From the NCBI GenBank assembly GCA_028565635.1, contig JAOXYB010065833.1, forward strand, positions 25,007 through 42,028: DNA of 17,022 nucleotides. The letters are read 5' to 3'. Shown one piece after another: positions 1 to 10,059 of the stretch. A program made the translations under genes and the position numbers. Source of the DNA: Phoronis ovalis. Taxonomy: Eukaryota; Phoronida; Phoronidae. The notes under the pieces were generated by a model. It made no database searches, had not been told where the DNA came from, and was given only the letters and a program-made list of their open reading frames with translations. Position 1 is the first letter of the stretch. Each line of letters starts with the position of its first letter.

Positions 1-556
1 AAAAGGAACCAATCACAAACTAAAATTTCTTTCTTTGACCAAACATTCAAATTATTTGCATCAGCACAATAAAACATGGTCTAGTTTTGATATGCAAGAA
101 CATTGCATGAATAGAGCACCATAATCACATATCACTGCATGTTTCAATTTGCATCTTGATGCATGCTAAGTATTGTTTAGCATTGTTCAGCTTCTTCCAG
201 TAATACACACATTTGCCTGTTTTTTCAGAACCCTCACCCCAGGAATTAATACCTACAAAAGAGGAGCTATTTACAGGTGTCTAAATCTTTTCTTATTTTT
301 CAAGAAAATATCTTTTCAAAGCTGTTATCAGTGACATAGCTTTTTGGCAGTACTATGTACAATGTACATATCACCTTTACCTTATTAAAATGTTTTGTCA
401 AGGGCACTTTCACTGGCATGCCTGCAATACAACTAAGATAATTTACAATTGACAATAGATAATTTTGTCAAAACATTTTAATTATCTAGGAAAGAAAAAC
501 TTACTAATTTAAAAGCATATTTTTGTTTCTAACAAATTATTATCTACAATTTTTGT

Positions 557-920
557 AAGGGTGTGAGGCCCTTTTTTCGGTACCCAAACCAAAACAAAAT
601 ACCCTGAAGTAACCACCTGATGGCAAAAAACACCCCTTAATAAGTCAAATGGCTAGAGTTATCCCTTGTTAACCATCCATTGTACGCAGATTTGATTTTT
701 GGCAACCCACTTTAAGCAGTAATGAGCTAAAAGCGTACCCGTAAGCACACCGGACTGAAATATATAGTGGATGTAAGAATTAACCCTGAAAAAACATATC
801 CCATTGACAGCACATACAATATAGGTATCACCACTTTGATGACATTTGTCTGCAGGACTGTTTGCTAGCAATATGTTTTGCAGTGTTACCTCTTTTTATC
901 TACCCCTATTGCTATTATAA
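557..920. repeat. Diverged dispersed repeat, tandem copy 1
   Basis: Landmarks occur in the same order as in the following copy: acccaaacc (582-590), ccttgttaa, taagcagtaatgagct, tgaaatatata, atcccattg, gacagcacata, agtgttacctctttt and cccctattgctattat (903-918). Offset to copy 2 grows from about 373 to 411 bp, so there are indels. Inside, taagca-type motifs recur roughly every 30 bp (near 712, 741, 773), suggesting the unit itself derives from a degenerate minisatellite. No coding capacity was seen. Confidence 0.75.
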
Positions 921-930
921 ATTTTCGGTA

Positions 931-1332
931 GAGGAGCGAAGGCCAGGTCTCAGAACCCAAACCTGTGACAAGCAAGCTATGGGTAAAAACATGCTTTATG
1001 GTAGGCACCTGATAGCTAAATAGTACCCTATGGTAAACAATCATGTTAAAACAGACCCCCTTAATAAACACCAATGACTAAAGTTATACCCCCTTGTTAA
1101 GCATTTTTGAGACCCATCATAAGCAATAATGAGCTTAAAACCCAATGTAAGCACTCAGGATTGAAATATATACCCGTTGTAAGCAGTGACCTTGAAAAAC
1201 ACTATCCCATTGGACAGCACATATAAATATATGTACCAGTATAATCACTTTGGTGACAGTGCCCCCCTGGGACCGTTAACCAGCAATATTTTGTAGTGTT
1301 ACCTCTTTATCTTCCCCTATTGCTATTATTAA
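931..1332. repeat. Diverged dispersed repeat, tandem copy 2
   Basis: It is a direct tandem relative of the copy at 557-920, starting near gaggagcgaaggcc and ending at cccctattgctattat (1314-1329). It shares gttaagca, cataagcaataatgagct, tgaaatatata, gtaagcagtgacc, atcccattg, gacagcacatata and agtgttacctcttt with copy 1. The copies differ at many positions and carry indels, so the duplication is not recent. The motif taagca recurs at 1098, 1120, 1148 and 1180. Confidence 0.75.
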
Positions 1333-2746
1333 TACATTATTTTACCTGGATACACTGATTGATTTAGAATTTTCTTGTAACTTTATCTCAACAAGTCAAT
1401 TGGTGTCAAAAGCTTCAGATAAAATGACAAATTACTATTACTAAGTCACCTTGATTATGATTTTGATCACAAAAAATAAATATTTAAAGTGCCACAAATT
1501 CTATTTCCAATTTTGCAATAAAAGTCTTTCACATTCTGTCACTTCAAGAGATACCAAACAGTATAATTAATTTAAGATTCATTTAAATAAAAAGATTTTG
1601 CTTTGTATGAAACTCTGGAATATCTTGTGTCAAAGAAAGGTAAATAAAGAGCAAACTTGAGGTAATATTTAGTTATCTTATTTCTGTAGACAACCACATA
1701 AGAAGTGGATTAACTTTATCAGTCCTCTTTGTTGCAAAATAATTGCACTGATTTTTCCATTGATTTTTTTTTAGAATGACTACTTTAATCAAAGTATCCA
1801 ACATTATCAAAGACTTTCCTAATATGCAACCATCGAGTACAAATCTCAGACTAAAGTACAGTACAGGAAATGTAATTAATCCATGCTACAAATGTTACCA
1901 CCTCTTCAAACTGCACTGTCATAACAATTTGATTGACTGCAGATTCATTCAGCAGATTTTTTTGTAGCAGGAAAGATACTTTAAAACACAGCATGAACTT
2001 TATTTTTTATTATTTTCAAAAATAATCAGTTTTCATTTTTATTACGCAGTAAACTAAGTTTTGTACCAATATTAGCTTCATTGAAGAGCTACTACATCTG
2101 TAAATAACTAAGCATCAATATAACAGGATTTACAAATCTGTTATACATACTGATATTATTACAGAAGATTGGCAAATTTATATTATTTTCTATGAAAACA
2201 AAAAACACAGTGTATTTTCAATTTACTTGGTGCCACAAATATTCAAGTAGAATACTTGAAATAGAACGACATTTAAAGCTCATTCATTAATTGCTATGTT
2301 TTTCGATTATCAATGATGGGGAATTTTGAAACCAAATCAAACTTCTCCTACTTTGCCCGTGCTCAACCAATAATCAAAATGTTAAACTGTGGTTCCTCTG
2401 GTGAGTGAAATTCAAACTAACATACTTGCTTTTCTTGTTATAGTGAGAACAGTAACAGAATTGGTAGATATTTATGTTAAAATAATTTTGTAAGACAATT
2501 AATATTGTAACGACATGTTCACTACAACTGCTTTCTTTGTTTGTAACAGAATAACAAAATTTGATAATAACAATTGTAATAAATGTATTACTTTCAATCA
2601 ATATTAATACAAATTAACAGCCATATCGCTAAAATTCACTAAAAGCTACCAAAATCAGCATCAAGCCAGAAACACTGTTATATAACAAATGAGATTTTTA
2701 TATGCATGAGATTTCATTTTTATATAGACAGTATTCTCAGATTCAG

Positions 2747-2772
2747 TAATCCTAGAGAGTAATCCTAGAGAG
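2747..2772. repeat. Two perfect 13-bp tandem units
   Basis: The unit taatcctagagag is repeated twice back to back, followed by a partial third start (taatt). It is a small replication-slippage duplication within intron sequence, with no evident function. Confidence 0.9.
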
Positions 2773-2973
2773 TAATTGAGGGACAACAAAATAGTAAAAT
2801 GTTGCAGTTTTAACAAATAAAACAAATAAATATATTAAATTAATCAGGGTCAATTTATATACACTAGCAATTAATTAGCATCACATAATTTTGCATTACT
2901 ACAAAATTATTACTCAGCCTACAAAGTATGAAGTTGATGAACATTGCTCATAGCTGTAATAATACATTTTCAG

Positions 2974-3030
2974 AAATTCCTAAAGTACCAACACAAGATC
3001 CCAATACGGTACCAGATAAAGAAAACCCAG
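2974..3030 (+). CDS. NTN1: Netrin exon: Pro/Thr-rich linker
   Basis: The acceptor ttttcag ends at 2973 and the donor gtatga starts at 3031. The exon begins with AA, completing a split codon (Lys AAA would give the family's KIP), then encodes IPKVPTQDPNTVPDKENP and leaves one G for the next codon. It is 57 nt long, with phase 1 at both ends. The sequence is poorly conserved, as expected for the linker between the third EGF repeat and the NTR domain. Support comes from frame continuity with the next exon and the IP start. Confidence 0.85.
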
Positions 3031-4142
3031 GTATGAATTATGCTTATACATATTACACAATAGTGCACTAATTGTCAATTAATTTGATTAAAAACAATTT
3101 CAAATTTTTTAAAGGCTTAGTTGATCAATAAGTTTTATTGTTCAAAGATATGTGTGGGTGACTGAATTACACTAGGAAACTGAAGGCAGCAACAGAGGTA
3201 TCAATATAAAAAATTATGCATTCTCTGATTGAAGTACCAGGGTGATGATGCAATTAATAGTGGCACATCTAAATCGAAAGCAGTTTTAAGTTGGCAAGCT
3301 TCTTGCTATGCGTACACTAATATAGGTGGTGTTTGTTCAAAGATCTTTACATGCTTTGACTTTAAAACACATTTTGAATCTCACGTCGAAGATTTCTAGC
3401 TGGCTAACACTCAAACAGCTCCAATCCAGCAAGCCGTAGTAGTTGTAAGGTTTTCCGTTTTTTGATTTATTATTTTGATCTCGAATATCAAAATGTATCT
3501 GGCTAACCTATCAATCATAATTCCTTAAATTGTTTTAGGCACTTCAACAAAATCATGCAAGAAATGTAAGGAGAACAGCAGAAGACTGAATGTCAGAAAA
3601 TACTGCAGAAGAGATTTTGGTAAGCCTCATGAAGAATGTTAATATATTAGAATTTCGAAGATCACTGCTGTTGACAGAAATTTTCAGGGAATGAACTGAA
3701 TGAAACTGAAACAAAATTTTGTTAACTTTGAAATACTCCCCCCTTTGGTTGTATATAAAATCATGTAAAATAATTTTTAGAAAATAAAATGTTTACAATT
3801 CTTCTTCCTGTTATTACAGCTATTCAAGCACACGTTATATCACGAGAAGTTGTTGACAGCGATTGGGTCAAATTCACAGTCAATGTATACAGTGTGTATA
3901 AGCACAAATCGGTAAGAATTCGTCGTGGAGAACAACACCTATGGGTAGCTCGTGAAGATCTGGAATGTAAGTGCCCAAAGATTCGCATTGCTCGACGTTA
4001 TCTGATTCTTGGGAAAAATAACCATAAACGAAGTGGTATGACATTGGATAAGAGAAGTATTGTAATTCCATGGAAGGATGAATGGGAAGGACGAATAAGA
4101 AGATTCCAGCGAAAAGGTCGTAAAAGTAAAGGTTGTCGATAG
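2974..4142 (+). CDS. NTN1: Netrin, 3' partial gene (linker and C-terminal NTR domain, three exons)
   Basis: Secreted axon-guidance and cell-migration cue; in this family the laminin-N and EGF domains bind DCC/UNC5 receptors, and the basic C-terminal NTR domain binds heparan sulfate and matrix. The join 2974-3030, 3539-3619, 3820-4142 gives 152 residues plus a stop. Residues 1-24 are a Pro/Thr-rich linker beginning IPKVP, matching the KIP that follows the last EGF cysteine in netrins. Residues 25-151 are the NTR module, with cysteines at 25, 28, 41, 95, 97 and 151 and the netrin signatures KYCRRDFAIQ, WVKFTVNVYSVYK, RIRRGEQHLW and CKCPKI. The tail, RKGRKSKGC, is strongly basic. Six cysteines match the family; the first pair is CxxC rather than the CxxxC of vertebrate netrin-1. 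All three introns are phase 1. The N-terminal domains lie off the left edge. Other NTR proteins (SFRP, complement C3/C5, PCOLCE) fit these motifs far less well. Confidence 0.95.
3031..3538 (+). other. Netrin intron (508 bp)
   Basis: This is a GT-AG intron between the linker exon and the NTR exon, phase 1. No coding potential or recognisable repeat was seen inside. The next intron, 3620-3819, is only 200 bp and also GT-AG, phase 1. Confidence 0.9.
3539..3619 (+). CDS. NTN1: Netrin exon: start of NTR domain
   Basis: The acceptor tgttttag ends at 3538 and the donor gtaagc starts at 3620. The split glycine codon G|GC joins it to the linker exon. It encodes a SCKKC cysteine pair, then a basic stretch ending NVRKYCRRDF. 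The KYC(R/K)(R/K)D(F/Y) motif is diagnostic for netrins. It is 81 nt, phase 1 to phase 1. Confidence 0.95.
3820..4142 (+). CDS. NTN1: Netrin terminal coding exon: core of NTR domain and stop
   Basis: The acceptor ttattacag ends at 3819, giving G|CT (Ala) and the junction KYCRRDF-AIQAHV. The exon runs 106 codons to TAG at 4140-4142. It holds the beta-barrel core of the NTR fold, the CKC pair, the conserved PWKDEW segment and the basic tail with the last cysteine two residues before the stop. The reading frame stays open 11 codons upstream (including an ATG at 3789), but that stretch is intron, not a start. Confidence 0.96.
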
Positions 4143-5711
4143 TGACTAAAAATCCTCTCATATTCATCTCATTATTGTGATATTGTCTCAAATATTATTT
4201 TTGATTCCTTGTGAATATTTTATGGACAGCCTTTTAACAACTTTGGCAAGCTAGATCTGACATTATTTCAAAGTCCTTTTGATACCCACCAGTAACTGGA
4301 AAAGCCAACGTGAATGGTTTTAACTATAGACAGTGCGAACAAGAAAAATGAATCTTTGCAAGTTATTCATTGTACCTGGCACCCAAAAGGGCAGATTTTA
4401 AAGAAATTTGCAATCTAAGGAGAATGTGAATTTTGTTTACTACATCTAAAACAATGTAGTTTTAGCATTATCATTCTACTAAAAAAACTAAAATGTCCAC
4501 ACAATAAGTTCCAGGTGTGGCTTTAGAGGGCTTCCAGTTGCGACATCCCTTTGAAAGTAAGTGTGGCCCTCCAGCCAAAGAAGTAACAAAAACAAACCAT
4601 GGATCATCCATTTAAACTGCCTTTTGGGAAAATACTTAAAATTTCAAAATTCTAGATGGGCATACACCTGTATTTTCCTTTACAGCCATGGTCACATTTC
4701 AACCTGACCTGTAACTAAATTTCACTTTTAGGTTTCTGGGGTAACATGAAAATGTTTAGATGAAAGTTAAGTATTATTTGTAAATAAGGGTTTGAATATT
4801 ATACAGTATTGGTAGCATAATTATAATGGAAATATTATTAAAATGAATAATAATGTAAAAATACCAGTAGCTTAAAAGTTAAAATACTATAAAAATAACA
4901 TCATAAAATATGTATTTTGCCTACTAGATGTATGTATTTTTGTAATATAAAATTAACGTGTTAGTACAAGTAAAAGGTGACATTTCCAGCCATTATGATC
5001 GAAGACACAAGAGTGATGTTGTTGGAATGAAGGACACATTGGTTAGATTTCTTGTGCAACACAAAAAAACAAGAAAATCCTGGAGAGGATCACTGCAATC
5101 AGTTACCTTGTATTGTGTGCGAAGTTCTATTTTTGATGACTAATAAGTTATGGAAATATGTTGTAAAGTAATATAGATTTTAGAAATATTCCCCACAAAT
5201 GTATAAAGCAGTTCCTTAACATGCCCTTCATCAAGTAATTATCATGTTTTTGTTGGCAGCACCTGTTACTAAGATCTGATTTGATAGCTGAGAGTGCTTA
5301 TTTAGTGATGATGAGTTTTCAAACAAGTGAAGTCTTTAAAAAATACAGGCAACACAAGTGTTTCCAAATACAAATTCCAGGCTAATGATAACCTGTTACT
5401 GTATTAGCTTCAAACATGTATAGTTAAAACGTTAATCATTATTATAAGATTAACATTTGATCAACAGAAAAATGAAACTATACAACACTATCATGTTGAA
5501 AAAGTTTTAAAACACAATAGTTTACTTGTATTCAAATAACCTCAAAAGTTAATGGGAATGAACCTCTTTATAGACAAATGTACTTTGAAATGAATATTTT
5601 TCTGAGAAAAGTATTAAGAAAATGTATCATTTTTTAAATACTTAAATATTTGGTAATGAATATGCCTGACACTGCATTCAGATGGATAAAAACATACAAG
5701 ATACAAAAAAA

Positions 5712-5717
5712 AATAAA
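5712..5717 (+). terminator. Candidate netrin polyadenylation signal
   Basis: A canonical AATAAA follows a run of A about 1.57 kb after the netrin stop. In DNA this rich in A+T the hexamer arises often by chance, so this is only one of several candidates (ATTAAA at 4837-4842, AATAAA at 6552-6557). Confidence 0.25.
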
Positions 5718-6551
5718 TCATTGTTTTGCCACAAAATCCGGATGGCAAATGTTAAATAGTGTCTGAATACTTTTTCAAAGGTTAACACAGAAAGAAAGTT
5801 GTTATTATTTGCCAAAAATATGAAATGAATTATCAGCAAATAGTATTAAATGTTTTGGAAAGCAACCTTGATTAAGAGCATTCACCTGAAGAAGTGTGTT
5901 TTGAAAACAGTGTAGATAATTAACGGAATCCGCAACAATATTTATCTTCCAAGTAAAAATGTCCATTGGCTATTGCTGAAAGTTCATTTGGCCTGGAGGC
6001 GGGATATTACATGATATTGCGCTCGATTAAAAAAAATACTGATGCTGTATATGTAAATATTTACTTGTTATTTTCTCTTAGGGTAATGATCAGTTTTAGA
6101 ATGTTTGTTATATTTATTTTACTCACTTTATGTCAGTTTGCAGTAAATACTTAACTAAAATAGCAAGAATCTTCAACACATATTCACTTAAACATCCAAT
6201 TTTGAGTTTATTTGTAATACCAACACATGTAGCGACAGTTGCCATAGTAACTCTTTTTAAGGTAATGTTACTTAATTAAAACTGTATTAAACAATCAGAG
6301 TTGTCTTTTAAAGCCTGCCTGAATGTGTGGGCTTTATTATTCCATGTCTGATTGATTGGTTAGTGTAGTAATCAGTATCTCCATACATAAATCAATGGTT
6401 TTCAATGTGACGGTCTGATTTCAAGGTATGGTGCTTTGTACCAGAGCGGTATTTATGATAGACTCCCCGCCATACAAGAAATGACATTTATTCCTCTATT
6501 TAATTTATATGTCAGTTCTTACATTTGTTTGTTTACTGTAATACATTAAAT

Positions 6552-6557
6552 AATAAA
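6552..6557 (+). terminator. Alternative candidate netrin polyadenylation signal
   Basis: AATAAA lies in a very A+T-rich tract 2.4 kb after the netrin stop, followed within 30-40 bases by a gtagtacctttt stretch. It is plausible as a distal site but not distinguishable from chance without transcript data. Confidence 0.2.
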
Positions 6558-6580
6558 TAATTTATGTATTATAACATTGT

Positions 6581-9309
6581 AGTACCTTTTATTATTGCAA
6601 AAATAGTCCCGGACACGTTTGTACAAAGATGTAAAAGTAACATGTTTTTTACACCATGGTAGCTGTACACACTTTACATAATCCTCACATGGAGTGTTGA
6701 AAGATATCCTTGGTTTCCCAGTCTAATTATTCTTTTTGTTATATTTGAATTCCATTGTAGTATGTAACATTAACCAATATCAAACAACTCCAGGAATGTT
6801 GGTAAGCTCAATCAGCTGAATATTATGAAAATGAATTAACACCTCGAACGATTTTTTCTTTCATTTAAACCACTCAAGTTCTTTGCATAGTAGTTTTCTT
6901 TCAGAGCTGAGGTATTGGGAAAATTACACAGGTGTAAATAAACTTCCATGATAATCAAGAATCCAGTAGTCTGAAACTAAACAAGAATAAGCTATTATGA
7001 TATGAAATCAATTGTCCTTTTCGATCATCTTCACTTTTCTTAGTTGCACAAATTTCCAAACAAATTTTACTAGTTTGAATGAATTTCAATGAATCTCACT
7101 AATTCTAAAACCACACTTAAATCTTACAGTATTTTGCTCAATTTGAGTTATCAGTCTTTTGAATCCATGTTGAACATATCTTTCATAGAAACTGCAGCAC
7201 ACAGGAGATGCAAGCACAAGAATCTAGATCTTGGAGTAGGGGAATAACATGCAACATATATTGAGTGGACATGCTTATTAGAACAGAACTGAACTGCCAA
7301 GTTGTCAATTCTGACATGTTATTCAACAAGGTAATAACTTGAGCAGACATACAATCCCAATATTAATGCAACTCCCATGTTCAAGGAATCTTTCTTTAGC
7401 AAACTGACAGCAAAACCTTTTTACATTGGCTTAAAGAAGATACTCAAGTGGCTTTTAGGAAGGTATGGCCTTGGATCAAGCAAAGTTTCCGCTGCTGATG
7501 CCATGGCTTCAAGGAAAGACAAGCACTCTTAAGTCTATCAGTGAGTTTAACAAAAATGGCCATATAGCTTTTTGAAGCATTGTCCCCTGGGGAAACTCTA
7601 CATATTACACAATGTTTCCCTGTCCCAACCAGGCCATCCTCAATTTTAATATAGATTACAAGTAATATTTCATTAGTCACTGGCAGTGTGTCTTCAAGTA
7701 CATGCTGCTTGTATCACTAGAACATATAAAGAATTAAAATCCCACCTTCCCACCAGGGGATATTTGTATACCCTACATGTCCTCATTTGACATTTTACTA
7801 AACTGTCTAGACTTTGGAAATGTCCAGAGGAAGATTGAAATTCAGACCACAAATAACAACATAATCAAGCCAAAAGAAGACAATGAACAATTGAGAATGG
7901 TGATATCTTATACTAATGACACTCCTATGAAGGAGTAAATAAGTCAATACAGAAGGTTTGGATCTTAGGCCCAATGATTTTTTAGGAAATTTGAAAACTG
8001 GTACACCACACAAGTATCTAACATAGTGGACAATGTATAATAATCTCTGCAGTGAATGGATCTAAAACTTGAACCATGTTAATACTGTGAGATGCAACCC
8101 CATGATCACATCTTATGTTGTGCCACATGTAGTTAACTTTATCATTAAATCATGCTGGATCAGGGCATAGTACAACGCAATACAACTGGGATGCACTTCA
8201 TTGTATGTATTTGAATGTTGCAAATTGTAGGAAAAGGGATTGAATATGAAATTAAACTTTTTTCAAGGAAACTCTGCAATAACTTGCAAGTAATGTTACA
8301 ATAATTAAATTCCAACAGCAAGTGTGCCCCCTAGTGTGTCAAAATCTTGAGCAATAAACAGAAATGGATCCAGCAATTTCTGAATCATGGGTCCTGTTTA
8401 AAATTTTAGCCGGATTATTAATATCAGTGTGGAATGAACACTACTTGCAACATTGATGACTTCAAGGTCAAGGTCATTAGTTAAACTGAATTACAAAGGT
8501 GAAACCAACAATGTCTCATTGACTCACATAATTATATTTGCGGTATGATCTGGTATGTGTACCAGTATGTGTAGCGGTTTCTTAGAAACTGTTATCTACC
8601 TCCTCATTTAACGAAAAGTAAACTGCTGGGAAAGTTCACATGTGGTACTACTTAGCCAGGAGTAGCAGCACCAGATCATTTAAGTTTACAGGTAAATCAC
8701 AGTAAGAGTATAAACAATCCAGGCATTTGATCCATTGCTAAAACAGCATTTCATGTTATCTTTGAATGGTAGTCATGTTTGTACTCTCAGATCCCATATA
8801 TGTTTACCTACTGATGTTAGTAGACAGACAGAATAAGATATGGACAGTAATAAACAAAGCAAATATTATGTTGTCAATGCAATAACAGAGCACTTGGAAC
8901 CAACAGTGTGAAATGGATACAAGATTTCTTAGAGGCCAGTTGAGACTAATTATGTAATTTATATTTCTGATTAATCACTCAAGTTTAGTATATAACTCTG
9001 ATAAATTTACAAAATATCTTCCATTCAGAAATTAATTTGGAATAAACCATCAGAAATAACCATTTTTGTCGCATTTATATTTGAAATTTATAAGACTTTA
9101 AATTGCAGTATTTACACACAATAAGATTTAATATATTTTAAAAAACAACAACAATAGTTGAAACCTGTCATAGTCGGATTTATCATGGGATTAATAACTT
9201 ATATACTAGTATCCTCTCTTGCAGACATAGAGGCACTCAATAATAAGCAAGATACCTAATACAGTTTTCAGAAATCAATGGGATAGCTTGTTAAGCAACA
9301 ACCATCAGC
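6581..9309. other. Intergenic region without recognisable genes
   Basis: I see no splice-consistent coding exons, RNA genes or clear repeats. Short open frames on the - strand at 7444-7680 and 7807-8013 match no family I know and lack plausible exon neighbours. The stretch lies between two converging genes. Confidence 0.5.
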
Positions 9310-9317
9310 AACTAAAT

Positions 9318-9365
9318 CCAGGGGGGGGGGCAGTCAATATGAATGTGGGTATGCATGTTCCAACA
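9318..9365 (+). repeat. Left terminal inverted repeat of the MITE
   Basis: It starts CCA plus ten G, then CAGTCAATATGAA and ends CATGTTCCAACA. It pairs with 9607-9654 with five mismatches. The G-run is a possible quadruplex or slippage site. Confidence 0.9.
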
Positions 9366-9421
9366 AAATTTCGCGTGAAAGGGTATGTTTTTCGAACCGA
9401 CGGAGCGTAATGCGCGTTACG

Positions 9422-9606
9422 CACGTAGGGTCTCTTTTTTGGCTAAAATCACGAAAAAGGGTGCTTTTTTGGAGGTGTGACACTTCGTTAGGGGTGTTTT
9501 TTCCCAAAAGTCACTTCCTCAAGGGTGTATTTTTTCAAAAAACTCACTTCCTTAGGGGTGTATTTTTTGCAGAATTTCACTTCGTTAGGGGCATTTTTGA
9601 AAGCCA
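9422..9606 (+). repeat. 31-33 bp minisatellite inside the MITE
   Basis: Units begin with CAC(T)TC-type starts at 9450, 9481, 9512, 9545 and 9578, with a more diverged one at 9422, giving spacings of 28, 31, 31, 33 and 33. The common core is cacttcSttaggggtgtatt followed by a T-run. The last four units are most alike; the first two are degenerate. An open frame runs through it (9410-9664) only because the repeat lacks stops in that frame. Confidence 0.88.
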
Positions 9607-9654
9607 TGTTGGAACATGGGTACCCACTTTCATATTGACTGTCCCCCCCCCAGG
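9607..9654 (-). repeat. Right terminal inverted repeat of the MITE
   Basis: It is the reverse complement of the left end with five mismatches, finishing in nine C and AGG. It is followed directly by the target duplication AACTAAAT at 9655-9662. Confidence 0.9.
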
Positions 9655-9662
9655 AACTAAAT

Positions 9663-10010
9663 AGTGCATTTCGTAAAAGTAATTTGTAGTTTATAAATTA
9701 AATTTGTTCAAATTGGTGGGAAGTGTCTTCTTAAGTTTCCAACAACCGTTTTAACAGCATTTCTTAAGATAATTAGTTTTATAATGCAACATGTCTGATT
9801 AATAAATTTCAGATCAATATGTAGTTACTAGTTAGTTATAAAACTGTTAGGAATCTGAAATTGAATCTGGAATTTTTAAGGAGAATAATCGAAATAGAAT
9901 TAAATAATTTCTTTACAATAACTATATACTGGGTTAAATATATTATTGTAATAATTTATTAAGTGGTAACTGTTTTTACACAAAGATTATTTTGCACGAA
10001 TCAGAAAAGT
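9663..10010. other. Intergenic A+T-rich spacer
   Basis: It is short spacer between the transposon and the presumed end of the syntaxin-8 transcript. Nothing recognisable was seen. Confidence 0.5.
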
Positions 10011-10038
10011 ACCAATTTCATAATTCATATAATATTAT

Positions 10039-10052
10039 TTTATTTATTTATT
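10039..10052 (-). terminator. Candidate syntaxin-8 polyadenylation signal
   Basis: Three overlapping AATAAA hexamers on the - strand (10047-10052, 10043-10048, 10039-10044) lie about 590 nt past the syntaxin-8 stop. Downstream on that strand there are GT-rich stretches near 9975-10010, as expected past a cleavage site. The implied 3' UTR is roughly 0.6 kb; no transcript evidence is available. Confidence 0.4.
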
Positions 10053-10059
10053 TTTAAAA

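Larger units (their letters stand above)
1..2973 (+). other. Probable netrin intron upstream of the linker exon
   Basis: No cysteine-rich EGF-type exon was found on the + strand here, although the last EGF repeat must lie upstream, so this stretch is most simply one long intron. It contains a tandem repeat pair (about 557-1332) and a 13-bp microduplication at 2747-2772. Short open frames at 659-871, 886-1074, 1776-1967 and 2374-2601 resemble nothing known; the first two lie within the repeat pair. Otherwise it is featureless A+T-rich sequence. Confidence 0.6.
4143..6580 (+). other. Netrin 3' UTR and following intergenic DNA
   Basis: No supported gene was found after the netrin stop. The end of the transcript cannot be fixed: there is an ATTAAA at 4837-4842 and canonical AATAAA hexamers at 5712-5717 and 6552-6557, so the 3' UTR could be about 0.7, 1.6 or 2.4 kb. 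Short open frames at 4958-5143 and 5966-6154 show no recognisable domain and are treated as chance. Confidence 0.5.
9318..9654. mobile_element. Non-autonomous DNA transposon (MITE), hAT-like
   Basis: This is a 337-bp element bounded by 48-bp terminal inverted repeats (9318-9365 and 9607-9654) that agree at 43 of 48 positions. The ends read CCAG-run and, on the other strand, CCTG-run: ten G at 9321-9330 and nine C at 9643-9651, each followed by the shared CAGTCAATATGAA and, further in, CATGTTCCAACA. The 8-bp target duplication AACTAAAT is perfect on both sides (9310-9317 and 9655-9662). There is no transposase, so it would depend on an enzyme encoded elsewhere. An 8-bp duplication suggests the hAT superfamily, but the family cannot be proven from the ends alone. 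The interior is an array of 31-33 bp repeats. Confidence 0.9.

Noticed and set aside
1776-1967. Possible upstream netrin exon
   Set aside because: It has three cysteines and lacks the Gly and Cys spacing of a laminin-type EGF repeat, and no suitable acceptor and donor pair in the phase required by the exon at 2974.
3789-3819. ATG at 3789 as start of a separate small protein ending at 4142
   Set aside because: The first 11 codons are the pyrimidine-rich end of an intron; the frame, cysteines and motif join cleanly to the upstream netrin exons.
3880-4191. 103-codon open frame on the - strand opposite the last netrin exon
   Set aside because: It is antisense to a well-supported exon and its translation resembles no family.
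4789-4796. TGTAAATA (Pumilio-type motif), also at 6052-6059
   Set aside because: An A+T-rich 8-mer is expected by chance in sequence of this composition, and the 3' UTR limits are unknown.
4958-6154. Short + strand open frames at 4958-5143 and 5966-6154
   Set aside because: They lie in the probable netrin 3' UTR or beyond; the peptides match nothing and the starts are arbitrary.
7444-8013. Two short - strand open frames (7444-7680, 7807-8013)
   Set aside because: They have no recognisable domain, no splice-linked neighbours and ordinary length for chance frames.
9422-9606. CRISPR-like spacing of 31-33 bp repeats
   Set aside because: The units are contiguous and degenerate with no unique spacers, lie inside a transposon, and the genome is eukaryotic.
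9410-9664. 84-codon open frame with repeated GVFF-type residues
   Set aside because: It lies across the transposon minisatellite and both inner ends; the periodic peptide is a by-product of the DNA repeat, and the unit length is not a constant multiple of three.
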